DNA of 64,000 nt from Serinus canaria (Eukaryota > Chordata > Aves > Passeriformes > Fringillidae), in assembly GCF_022539315.1 (NCBI RefSeq), contig NC_066323.1:19581719-19645718 (forward strand). The letters are read 5' to 3'. This document shows, piece by piece, positions 20,751 to 31,120 of this stretch. Below the pieces are notes generated by a model, which was given only the letters and a program-made list of their open reading frames with translations, did no database searches and was not told the DNA's origin. Position 1 is the stretch's first letter; each line of letters opens with the position of its first letter. The translations under genes were made by a program, and so were the position numbers.

Positions 20751-20966
20751 GGCTCTTCATCTCTCTGTCCACAGGAGCTGCCTGGTTGCCCATTCTGGCT
20801 GCTCCCTTCTGGCAGTGGCTGAAATGGAAAAGTGCTGGAGTTCTGCTCTGGTTCTGGGTATCCCTTGGCTATCCCCCAGCAGCTCAGCCATGGCCATGTC
20901 CCTATTTGTCCATGAGATATCCTACAACAAACTCCCAGACAGCAGAGGCTCCTGTGGCTGTGTGGT

Positions 20967-21124
20967 CTGGATGACCTCCTCACCCTGGGCTTTGCAGCCC
21001 ATGTAGGGTCTAAGCTGGTCTCCAGAATCACCTCTGGAGCCAGACCTGGGTGGCCTCTTCACCCTGGGCTTTGCAGCCCATGGAGGCTCTGAGCTGCTCT
21101 CCAGCATCACCTCTGGAGCCAGGA
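20967..21124. repeat. 79-bp tandem duplication, two diverged copies
   Basis: 20967-21045 and 21046-21124 align end to end with scattered substitutions. The shared blocks are 'caccctgggctttgcagccc' and 'atcacctctggagcc'. The divergence shows it is older than the perfect duplications at 1289 and 38773. Confidence 0.9.
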
Positions 21125-22582
21125 TGGATGAGGGGTGGGACTCTGGGGAAATCACAAAGAGTGGTCTTGGCTTCAGCATCACACAGGCAGGAGGATACAC
21201 CCCCAAATTTTGGTTGTGTGGTCAATTGAGTAGGAACCTCTCCTCTGGAAAGACATCTGAGTCTCGTGGACCCATATGGCAGCAATTTTCACCTCAGGTC
21301 TGGATTTGGACATTGCAACTCCAGCCTGCGGCTGTTGGATTGCAGTGAACAAGAGCAAAGAGCCACTAGCATTGTTTTGGGTAGCAATGCCTGGATTGCA
21401 GTCAAGTTGCTTTTTAACCTTCTTAGCAAACTGAATTGACTGAACTCTTTCAGGTTCTCACCTCAAGACTGGTTTTTCACACCCAAAATTTATTATTGTA
21501 GCTATTGTCTGAACTTGCTGTTTCTGACAAGACTTTTTTTTTTTTTTTTTTTTTTTGGTAGGTGTGAATACAAAAGCTGGACAAAATGTTCTTGCCAGCA
21601 CCAGCTAGTGATGTGAAACATAATTCCCTTTGTACTCTACTGGGCAGGGGGTGTGGGTGGCTCAGCTTGGTGCTGGAAGCTTGTGTTCAGCCAGGTGTCC
21701 ACCCTGACCTTCCCTTTCTGAGCCCCCTCACGTCCCACTGAAGTGAGCTGCACTGGCAAGGACATTGCATGTGGGTGGGCTGCCAGGTCCTTAGGGATGA
21801 CAGACTTTGGGGTGGATAAAGGGTGAGCTGGTCACTGCTTTGCTGGGCTCTGCTTTTGTTTGCAAGCCCTTGAGATGTTTGAGGAATGTGGAGTTGGCTC
21901 TTCTGGCTGGAGAGCAGTGCTGCCGCATTTTGTTTCATCTGCTTACAACCTCATGTTGTATGAAGTGGTTGAATCCTCATTAGTTTACCAAGAAAACACA
22001 TTTCCTACAGCCTGGTGACCTGTCCTTGGCTGGAGTTACTGTGCTGTTATCCTTTGCATTTCCTACAGATGCTCTCAGCCATTTTTCCACCCGCCACTGA
22101 AAACCCTTGAACATGAGCCGAGAGTTGCCGTGATCCTTCCCCTGGTTTGTGCATCTTTTTACTGCCTCGCTTGTTTTAGTAAGAGAAATTAAATTTTTGG
22201 GCAATGATTTCTGAAACTGTTAAAAAACAGAACAAAACCCCAAGAAAATTCTGGAACAGAATGCTTTTGTTGGCGAGAGTGAAGGTTTGTAAATATTTAT
22301 TCTTCATGAGGAAAAAAATATCAGGCTGTTGTGATAGAAAATACCCAGGCAATTCAAATTTAAAGTGACAGCCCCCATGCAGGAATGGGGAGCCTGCAGA
22401 AATGTCAAGAGGTCAGGCCCAGTTGTTGTGTTGGCATCAAGCTTCTCCACCATCCAAATCCAGGAGGGTGCTTTCCACCCTGTGTTATTGTTTGGAAAAC
22501 AGTCACAAGTGTGTTTGTATCTCTGTGCTCCTCTCAGAGGATTACCCTGCCAGCACCCAACCTGTGCTGCAGACAGCTGCCA
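21125..22582. other. Unique non-coding DNA with T23 tract
   Basis: A T23 homopolymer lies at 21534-21556. About 22180-22330 is AT-rich. No repeat family or exon recognised. Confidence 0.4.
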
Positions 22583-22690
22583 GACACGTGGATGTGGCAC
22601 TTGGGGACATGGGTCAGTGCTGGGGAAATAGTCAGACTCAATGAACTTAAAGAGCTTTTCCAGCCTAAACCATCCTGTAATTCTGTGCTG
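22583..22690 (+). mobile_element. CR1 LINE 3' tip
   Basis: Sense fragment: 'gtggatgtggcacttgggga', 'agactcaatgaacttaaaga', 'gcttttccagcctaaaccat', 'cctgtaattctgtgctg'. This is the subfamily of 28856 and 57413, different from 1804. Confidence 0.8.
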
Positions 22691-22816
22691 TTTGGATGCA
22701 AGGAGAAGATCTTGAAAACCTTCTTCTGACAGGAAAACCTCTACAGCACCTGCATTCAGAATGTTCTGTAAGTAGAGTAAGGCATGGAGGAGGTTGCCCT
22801 GAGAAGGGCAAAATAA

Positions 22817-22913
22817 GCATGGATGTGGGACAAGGGTCACTGGTGGGCCTGGCAGTGTTGGGGACATTATGATCTTAGATGGCTCTTTCAACCTTGATGA
22901 CTCAGTGATTCTG
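22817..22913 (+). mobile_element. CR1 LINE 3' tip, diverged
   Basis: A second, more diverged sense tip of a similar CR1 subfamily: 'catggatgtgggacaagggt', 'gggcctggcagtgttgg', 'gatcttagatggctctttca', 'accttgatgactcagtgatt'. With the copy at 22583 it explains most of a 248-codon minus-strand frame that covers both tips. Confidence 0.65.
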
Positions 22914-24899
22914 ACTATCTCCTTCTGGTAAGGTTTGATGTGAAGCCCCACACTCAGCTGAGCTCTCCTTCTTGCTCTTGGCTCTGCTTTGCCATGCTTT
23001 GAAGCCAGGTGGAAGAGTGATCCCAAAATGCCTTCCCTGGCTCCTGCCAAGGGTCCAAGACTTTAATGGGTTTTGCTGAATGTCCAGGTGCTCTCTACAC
23101 CTCCGTGGTGCAGATGACTGGCATTAAGGGGTAGATTTCCTGAGTGGCTCTGCCTGGACAGACCCCCTGGAAGCAGCAAGAGGCTTCCAAAATGTGCTGA
23201 CTGCCTGGAAAGTCTGCTGGGGACTTGGCTTTCCAGGAGATTTGCTTCCTGCAAAGGAAGGAGGCTTCTATTGCACACTGGAGTTTTGCAAAGCCAGGGC
23301 TGTAAGCTGGAAGTTGTGCACAGGAAGTTTTTTCCAAAGTAAATGAAATAAATAAATGAAACCGTGGGGAAGAGACTGAAGGCATGACAAGGCCTTTGTT
23401 CTGCTTTGTATTCTTGCCTAGGATTGCTCTGCTCAGCTGTGCATTAATCTCTGGTTTACTGTGCAGCCTTGGTGCTCACACACCAAATCCTCAAAGGGGG
23501 TGTGTGCACAGGTATTCATGGAGGTCACTGCACCCTGGAGCTGCAGGGCACCAGGCCCTTTTTGTGAGCAATAATTCATGGCTGCTGCGGCGCCTTGATT
23601 TCCCTGCCAGAGCAGGATGTGCTGTTCCTGGACAGAGGGAGGGAAAACTGGGACCTGAACCCAGTAACAGCCCCTGCAACCAGAGCAGCTGGGATGAAAC
23701 AGCTTCAGCAAGGAGCAGTGACAGCCACGAGGAGCCCAGAGCCTCCTTAACTGTGACCTTGTGATCCTGAGCCAAAGGTCAGGCAGGGGCAGAGCTTTTC
23801 AAACATCAGAGCCCCTCCAGCAGCTGAGAATTGGGTGTGGGGCTGGTGGAGAGCACTGCCACAGCTTTGGGCTGGGGATGTGATGAGCATTAGCAAGCTG
23901 CCTTCTTTCCTCTCTGCCTTGCTCCAGCGCTGCAGTGTTTGGCAGCAATTAATGGGTCTGGAAAGGGATGCTGTGGTTGCAGGCTCGGGTCAGGTAGCAG
24001 CAGGCCTGGAGGTGACAGGGTGGCTGTGCCAGCTGTTTGACAGTCCTGCCCAACATCCGGCAATTAGAGTTTCACAGAGCACATCCCTGTGCCTTGAGCT
24101 GTGATGTTTCCAAATTTCAGGCCCTGCTATTTGGCCCTGTGTGTGTGCTCCATCTCATGGAAATGGACACCTAATGTAGGTGATTAAGCTGGAGTTTCCA
24201 TGCTGGTGGGTACATGTTCCACCATGGCCACTCCATCTCTGCTGCTCTGGTGTCTTTCCTCACATCCCTGACTTCTGCAGGATTGGGAAGAGCAGGGAAA
24301 TTTTTATCCTTTCCCATGCAGTTAATTAGGAAGCATTCCAGTTTGTGCCATTTGGGGAGCATATCCAGGCTGTTCAGCAATGCTAGGAGAGAACAGACCC
24401 TGCGGGGAATGCAGGAATTCCTGACACCGCTCCCTGATTTGGGATGAGCTCAAATTCACCATACTCTAACCCTTCAGTCTCAATTGCAGGCCCTCCTGTG
24501 ATCATTGGCACCAGTGAACAGAAAAGAGAGAATCAGCTGAGAGTGGAGGAGTTGGTCTGTCCTTGGCCTGGCATTGCTGCCTGTGTGTTCCTTCATGGAC
24601 TCAGAGCAGGATGGACAATGTGGAGTTCAGGGGGAAACAAATTCCTCACCAGCTCTGAGCTCTCTCCACACAGCAGGGCAGCAGCAGCTGCTCTTGCTGG
24701 GAGCTGTGGGGAAACAGATCAGTTGGGTATGGCAGAGAGCAAACCTGTCCTTTGGGGTCAGGTGAGCTCTGTGGTGGGACTGGGCTGTGCCCTGGAGCTC
24801 CAGGAGAAGCTCCCACACTCAGAAGTGGGACCCCTGACCTGAACATGCCGTGAGGGCAGCAGGTTAGCACCACGCATGGTCCAGTGGTGCTCCTTAGAG
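22914..24899. other. Unique non-coding DNA
   Basis: About 2 kb, no repeat family or exon recognised. Confidence 0.4.
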
Positions 24900-25235
24900 A
24901 GTCACAGAATCCTTTAGGCTGGAAAAGCCCTCTCAGGCTATTGAGTCCAACCATTAACCCAGCACTGCCAAGGCCACCACTGCCCCATGTCCCCAGGTGC
25001 CACACCCATGTGTCTGTGAAATCCCTCCGGGGTGGGGACTCCCCTGCTGCCTTGGCTGCCTGTGCCAGTGCTTGACCACCCTTTCTGTGAAAAAATTTTC
25101 CAGAATATCCAACCTAAACCTCCACTAGCACAGCTTGAGGCCATTTCCTCTCTTCCTATTGGCTGTTATTTGGGAGAAGAGACCAACCTTCTTTAGGTAG
25201 TTCTGGAGAGCAATTATTCTATGTTTTCTCACCAG
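24900..25235 (-). mobile_element. CR1 LINE, longer 3' fragment
   Basis: Antisense CR1: 'agtcacagaatcctttaggc', 'tggaaaagccctctc', 'ttgagtccaaccattaaccc', 'ccatgtccccaggtgccaca', 'gcttgaccaccctttctgtg', 'cagcttgaggccatttcctc', 'tgggagaagagaccaacc', 'aggtagttctggagagca'. It reaches back into the end of ORF2, about 330 bases in all. Confidence 0.92.
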
Positions 25236-27694
25236 CAGCTGCTGGGGCTTCACAAATGGGAAAGGGAGGTGGTCCCTGCACTTCAGGCCAGGCAGGATAA
25301 TCTGTTTATGCTTGATTGACACTGGGAAAGCATCACTGAACCCCAGTGGAGGGGTGGCAGCTTGTTAGGATTCAGGCTCAGTTGCTCTTCATCCTCTGGA
25401 AAATGCAGCACCTGGCAGGAACACTCACCCTGACCCTTGGTGACGGAAAGAGATGGTCACCAGTGGGGCATGTCACTGGGAATGACAAACTGGGGGGGGA
25501 AGGAGCACGGGGTGGGGAGAGGGGGATGGCACAGGGAGAAGAAACATCTGACTTGCTGAGCTCAGGGAAAGCTGAAAGAGCAGCTGCTGTTGCATGAATA
25601 ATTACTGTTGTCCATCCTGTTCTGGATGGGCAGACAAGAGACTCCTGCCCACCACAGCAGTGGGGATGTGCTGCCTGGGGACCAGGAGCTGTGGACATGG
25701 AGTTGTTGGGGCCAGGAGCAGCCTGCAAGTCGGGCCATTTGGGACAGAAATGCCTGACTGGGACAGAGCAGTGGGTCACCTCGCCCAGGTCCCTGCCTCC
25801 AGCAGCAGCTGCAGCAATGGGTGCTCTGTAAAGAGAATAGGAATGGTCTCTCTTAGCATCCATTCCAGTTGTGCCCAGAATCCCCAGTCACTGGAAGGGT
25901 GTAGTAAAAGTATCTCTGTCTTGTCCCTGTAATCACTTTTTCTGTAATCTTTTTTTTTTTTTTTTTTTTTAATCTCCAGTCCATGAATCTGCATAATCCC
26001 ATTTTGCTGCCTGCTGGCCCCATGCTTTGATGGTGATTTCCCATTCCCCATATTCCAGCTGAGTTTGGTGTTTTGCCATCACCTCTGTATGAGGGTTCAG
26101 GAACCTCCCTCTCCCAGCCTTCCCTGGTGAAGGAGATTGGGAAGGTTGAAAGTGTTGTGGGGTGCTCCCTACCATTTAATCATCACTTGCATCTTCATGA
26201 CAGGTCACAAACTTCAGCTTCCTCCAGCTCAAACTGGGATGGCCATAACCTGGCACCTGGAGGGAGGTGCAGCTCAGTGTGGTGCTCTGCCACATCCCTG
26301 TGTGTGGGAAGATCTCTCTGTTCCCATCTCTTGGCAAGCTGAAACTCCTTGGCTGAGGCACGGGCTGAGCTCCTGGAAATGAGAGTTTGTTCTTGCTGAC
26401 GTGACTTGTGATCTTTGCTTCTGCCTGAATTAAGGATGACCCCCTGACTCTGGGTGTCCTGCTCCCACCCAGGACTCAGTGGCTTTTCCAAGCTGGAGCT
26501 CCAGGCAGAGGAATGAGAGATGGTGTCTGCTGTTAATCTGTGTTGATAGGTAGGCTCTGAGTGGGTCACTCTCCTCTGCGAAGCCACTTCTTCACAGTCA
26601 TTGACCTTTATTTGGTTTGCCTTATTTACTCAGGTGGTGAATTAGGTCACATTGAAGTGGCTCCTGCTAAACTGAGCAATGGCCACTTAAATCTGGAGTG
26701 ACCATGTCCCCACAGAGGTTAATGCAGTTTAATCCAATCACTTTAAACCTGCCCTTGCTTTTGTGAGGAGGGATTTCCATCAACATCCCTGCTCAGGCCT
26801 GTCCCTTGGTGAGGCAGAGGAGGAGCAGGCTGCTCCCAGTGTGCAGTGCTTGGAGAGGGGAGCTCAGCCCTGCTGCTCCTCTTTGCCCAGAGCAGGAGTC
26901 CTGGTTCTTGGCAGGGTGAATCTCTGTTTGAATGTTGATTTAGAATTCCAGCTGAAGGAAAATGAGTAATGCTTATTGCTGTCCTTAGATTCCCTTTAGT
27001 CTCTGTTTTTACAGCTCTTGACATGCACAGGACAGAAGAATAAGGTTCCCAAGAGGAGTGGAGTTAGCTAATGAAGTAAGAAAGTTCCTGGTCATTGGCA
27101 GGTGCTGGAGGGTTGTGCTAACACTGTAACTTCATCAGTGCTGGGCTGAGTAGTATGAAATTATCAAAACAGGAATGGCAGAACATGCTCCTCTGGGACC
27201 TGGAGATAGTCCAGCTGTAGCAGCTCTGGCCATGACAATTTGGTACAGCTGAAGCAGAGATTTTTCTGGATTGTTCTCTTGCTTGGGATGGCTGGAGCTT
27301 CTGTCTAGGGCCACTCTTCTTCTGCACCTTTGCAACTGGTGGTGAATATATTAACTACTACGAAGATATTAACTCTATCCCAGTGAAAGCAGGACACCAG
27401 GGCTTCTTCTGTGCTTCAGTCCAGAGGATACCCCTCCCTCCCATCTCCCAGGGCTTTGGATGTCTAAAGACTGCAAAGTGTTTACACATTCCAGCATGGC
27501 TGGATGGAGAACTGCTCTCCATGTAGATCCCACCTGAGACCCTTCCTAAGGCTGCAGCAAAGGCTCAGTATCAAAAAAACCCCCACATGTTCTTGGTGTC
27601 TGAATAACCCCCTGGCAGTAGGACTGCACCCATTATCCTGAAATGGCATCCACCACCCATTCTCACTCCACTTCCCATGCCCTGCTCAAACTCC
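25236..27694. other. Unique non-coding DNA with T21 tract
   Basis: A T21 run lies at 25950-25970. No exon or repeat family recognised in the rest. Confidence 0.4.
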
Positions 27695-27845
27695 CGTGAG
27701 CTGTGCCCATTCCCTGGGGAGCCTGGACAGTGCCCCAGCACCCTCTGGGGGAAGAACCTTTTCCTGATATCCAACTTAATACCCTCTGGCACAGCTCCAG
27801 ATGTTCCCTGGGGTCCCATCCCTGGTCAGCAGAGGGAAGGGAAGC
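27695..27845 (-). mobile_element. CR1 LINE, internal piece without tail
   Basis: Antisense piece of the 1804 subfamily: 'gctgtgcccattccctgggg', 'agcctggacagtgccccagc', 'accctctgggggaagaacct', 'ttcctgatatccaacttaat'. The 3' tail that should lie to its left is missing, so the right-hand part has survived a deletion. It fades after 'ctctggcacagctccag'. Confidence 0.85.
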
Positions 27846-28140
27846 TGCAAAGTTGATGTTGTTCCTTCCATCCAGCTTGGTCACCCTGAGCCCAGCTGGG
27901 ACAGATGCTCTGGTCTGGCCCTGGGGAAGGCTCAGGCTGTCAAGAGCCGCTCTGGGTGGCTCTGACAACTTTTATCCTTGAAGTTGATCACTTTGAGCAT
28001 CTCCCCTCTGAGGAAGGGTGATTTTAACCCCTGTAGTCTATGAGAGGAAGGGGAAGAAAACTGGAGTTATGTGGTGGTTGAGATCAGCAGGAAGTCCCAG
28101 CTACCCCCCAGACCTGTAATACACAAACTTCCCTCAAACT
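27846..28140. other. Non-coding DNA, possibly decayed CR1 in part
   Basis: The phrase 'gcatctcccctctgaggaag' near 27998 faintly resembles antisense CR1 ORF2. The rest is not recognised. Confidence 0.25.
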
Positions 28141-28330
28141 GAGCACTTAATGTGCAAGGAAAGAGGTGACTGATAACAGAGATTACCCTAATGAATAAAC
28201 AAATGTTTTAAAAGACCCGACTCCTCATGCAATGCGTTATTTTTAACTTAGTGGCAATTTGCATGTGAGTCAATTTGCATACATTAAATGCATCTCCCCT
28301 TCTGCACCGAGCCCCCCCTTCCCCTTCAGT
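28141..28330. promoter_or_regulatory. Candidate element with paired POU octamers
   Basis: A repeat-free AT-rich block. Two perfect POU octamers ATTTGCAT lie at 28257-28264 and 28273-28280, 16 bases apart start to start, in the same orientation. They are followed by 'acattaaatgcatctcccc' and preceded by 'catgcaatgcgttattt'. Paired octamers with AT-rich flanks are typical of neural or pluripotency enhancers. Conservation is not known. Confidence 0.35.
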
Positions 28331-28855
28331 ACAGCATCTCATTATGGGGCTGCTGGGACTGGAGAGCTGGTGGCTCTGGAGGGGATATTAATTTGCTCAA
28401 TGCTTGCTGTGTAGGTTTTTATCACTTGCTGCACATTGGACCTGGTGTCTTTGAAGTCACCAGTGCCTTGGAGGGCCTTCTGCTTGAGGTGGTTGAAATG
28501 GAAAAAGAAAGGCAGGGGAGGGGGAACCACCAGGGAAGAAAGGAGATTGTTCAGCTGGTGTTAACTTGACAGAAAATGAGCAATGCAGAAACCTCTCCCC
28601 TCTGCCAGAGAGCTTGGGTGTTGTGAGTGGGAGTTGTTTGGTTTGCTTCTTATTGGAGGTGAAATTTGCCATCTTCCTGGGAGCCACAGAAAAGGAGGAA
28701 TGGGCCAGTGAGAGCCCCAGGAGGAAGCTATGGGGTGGAGGCACAGATGGTCTTGCCAGGTCTGTGTTATTGTGGCTTTGGGAAGGATGTGGAGGTTTGT
28801 GTGTGGTAGGACCCTCCTGCCATGGCATGTGGAGATCCCCTGGTGACAGATTTCT
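28331..28855. other. Unique non-coding DNA
   Basis: No repeat family, exon or motif cluster recognised. Confidence 0.4.
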
Positions 28856-29088
28856 GCCTCCAGGAAAGGTTCAGGATTGATATTAGGAAAAAGTTCTTCA
28901 CTGAAAGAGCAGCTAGGCACTGGAACAAGGTCCCCTGGGAGGTGGTGGAGCCACCATTCCTGGAAGTATTTGAAAAATTAGGAGATGTGGCACTTTATGA
29001 TGTGGCTTAGTGGGCAAAGAGGAATTCAGTCAAAGGCTGGACTTGATGTTCTTGTCTTTTCCCACCTGAATGATTCAATGATTCTGTG
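28856..29088 (+). mobile_element. CR1 LINE, 3' fragment
   Basis: Sense CR1 of a second subfamily: 'aggttcaggattgatattag', 'agttcttcactgaaagagca', 'aggcactggaacaagg', 'cccctgggaggtggtggag', 'catttcctgg-like accattcctggaagtatttg', then 'ggctggacttgatgttcttg' and the tail 'gaatgattcaatgattctg'. Confidence 0.92.
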
Positions 29089-29110
29089 CTGTTGGAGCTG
29101 CTGCCACCCC

Positions 29111-29163
29111 ATGCCTCAGTTTCCTCATGAAACAGAGGATTAATGATGCCAACTGCTCTTAGA
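29111..29163. mobile_element. Possible MIR-like trace
   Basis: 'atgcctcagtttcctcatga' followed by 'aacagaggattaatgatgcc' resembles the 3' part of MIR/L2-type repeats, which normally read through a 'cctcagtttcctcatctg' block. The match is only about 40 bases and could be chance. Confidence 0.25.
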
Positions 29164-30281
29164 AGACTTAGGTCATGCTCAGAGCATGTGGTGATGGAAA
29201 ACTGGTAGGGGAACTTTCCTCCATGTGCTGGGTGTCTGTTAGAGGGGTGTTGTGATGAAAACACACAGGTGTCGTGACATCCCTGTGCCTTTGATAGACA
29301 GAGAAGTCACTTTGCTGCCCTAAGATAAGCTCACAGAATTTTGAAATGCTGCTGACGCAGTGGAAAAAGCTTTTGCTGTTGTACAGCAGAGTCTGGGGGG
29401 TTTTTCACAGTTCCAAGTCCTGACCAGAAACCCTGGAAATGTTTTGAGGAAGGAATGAAAATGAAAATTTCTTTCAATTAGTTCAGCATTTTTCAGCCAG
29501 TTCTGGTTGCAATCAAGAACATTGTACTGAGCTCCGAGTGTTTCTTTGAAAGAGACTTAAAAAAATCATCCAGGGAAATGAATAAAGGAAGTGACCCAAA
29601 TCTAATCTAGACTGATAGGCTGCAGAAGACTTATCTTCAGCAAGTAACAAGGTCCCTTCTTTCTTCCCATATAACAGGAGTCTTAGCCAAAGCTCCTGCA
29701 ATGTGGCAGTTCAGGAATAAATGTCAGCAGCTCCTCCATGCAAGGAATATTTGGATGTGAGCAGCAAGCGGCAATGTTTCTGATAAACTGATGCAAATGG
29801 GATGCTGGGATCAGTGCTGGGGAGCTCTGATGTCATGCAATTTCCATGTTTTATGGGTACCCAACCCCCGCAGAGCAAAGGGTCTTGGGCAGGTAATGGG
29901 CAGCCCACCCCATCCTCCTGGGGAAACCCTTCAGGGAATCCCTGGTTTTGGTCCACCCAAGGTTTTGTTAATTAGAGAGGGTAGGGAAATCCATATCCTG
30001 CTGCAGCAGCCTTTGTGCTGTGTGTGCAGCAAAGGAGAGCTCCTGCCCTTCTGAGTGTGGGGCAGGGGGTGACAAAGGTGAGTGAAACATCTCACCTTGG
30101 ATAGCGAGCAGGGCTGGCCAGGAATAAAAAACACTTGGTGGATGAGGATCTGTTCCATTCAAGCTGGACACGGTGAGTCCAGTGCAGCTTGTTTCCAGGT
30201 CCCTTGGACAAAAGAGAAGCCTCAAACTGGAGGAGAGGTGCCTGTGGAAAGGCTGATCTTTGCCTGGAGCTGTGCAAGGCA
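29164..30281. other. Unique non-coding DNA
   Basis: No recognised exon, repeat or RNA. Confidence 0.4.
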
Positions 30282-30321
30282 GCTGCTCCCCACCTGGGCT
30301 GCATTCCAGGTGGGGAGCAGC
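30282..30321. repeat. Perfect 16-bp inverted repeat, 8-base loop
   Basis: GCTGCTCCCCACCTGG at 30282-30297 is the exact reverse complement of 30306-30321, with the loop GCTGCATT between. The stem is GC-rich, so an RNA or cruciform hairpin would be stable. It is shorter than a typical pre-miRNA stem. Confidence 0.97.
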
Positions 30322-30341
30322 CCACCTGATGGAGAGGGATG

Positions 30342-30441
30342 GATGCTGGGTTGGAAGGGTGTGGTCAGAGATGTTCTTTTGGGTGTGTTGTGATGCTGGG
30401 TTGGAAGGGTGTGGTCAGAGGTGTTCTTTTGGGTATGTTGG
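30342..30441. repeat. 50-bp tandem duplication
   Basis: 30342-30391 and 30392-30441 are near-identical ('gatgctgggttggaagggtg', 'tggtcagag', 'tgttcttttgggt'), with about four substitutions. It lies 20 bases from the inverted repeat. Confidence 0.95.
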
Positions 30442-30659
30442 GATGGACTCTAGGCCCCTCTCTGTCTGTAGAGCATCCCATTGCCTGCTTGGATGTCTCC
30501 ACAGAGGCAAGCCACCTCCAGCCCCCACAGACCTTAGTGAGCAGTCTGGGCTTGTCCCCCTTGGTCAGAACTAGCTCACCCTGCCTCCTGAGTGCTGCTT
30601 TGCAGAGAGGACATCACAAAACATGTCCCCTGGAGGCTGCCCTGCCATACAGGATGTCA
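30442..30659. other. Unique spacer
   Basis: Nothing recognised. Confidence 0.3.
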
Positions 30660-31120
30660 TAAGAGCTGCCGAGTGAAGTATCCGGCCCCGCTCCCTCCTG
30701 GCTGGCCCCATTGCTGGGATTGTTTCCACGGCAAGAGAACAATACCTCTCCTTCCATCCAAGAAACAGTTATTACATGATCCGTTTCAGATGTCTCTTTG
30801 GGAGGAGGGGAAAGCAGAGGAGAAATAGATCTCTTTTTTACGGCAGAACGGCAGGATCCATCCCGTCATGGATTAATTATCCCCGCGCACAGGCGGGCTG
30901 GGGGGGGTTCGGAGCAAGAGCCAGGGTTGCCTTCCAAGAGGAGCAGACGTGGATATTTCTAGCCTCCTTTTTCACAAACTAAAAGGGGTAATTAATTAAT
31001 CTGGGAAGCTTTCACGTTCATTATAATTCCCTCCCTCTCCTCATTTTGTTTCTCCCCTTCGATTGTACAAAACGTGGAGAAAGGTAAAGAGTTTAGGGGC
31101 CTATTATGCTGCTCCTTCCT
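30660..31120. promoter_or_regulatory. Candidate conserved non-coding element
   Basis: Repeat-free and compositionally distinct, with CpG-bearing and AT-rich motifs interleaved: 'gagaacaatacctctcc' (SOX-like ACAAT), 'aacagttattacatgatccg', 'catggattaattatccccgc', 'ggggtaattaattaatctgg', 'cacgttcattataattccc'. One of the best enhancer-like blocks in the window. Function is not shown. Confidence 0.35.

Noticed and set aside
22304..23050. 248-codon minus-strand frame, the longest in the window
   Set aside because: It runs antisense across two CR1 3' tips (22583-22690 and 22817-22913). A peptide like Q-H-R-I-T-G-W-F-R-L-E is the antisense translation of a CR1 tail, and no domain is recognisable.
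30282..30321. microRNA precursor
   Set aside because: Stem of 16 pairs and an 8-base loop is too short for a canonical pre-miRNA, and neighbouring bases do not extend the pairing.
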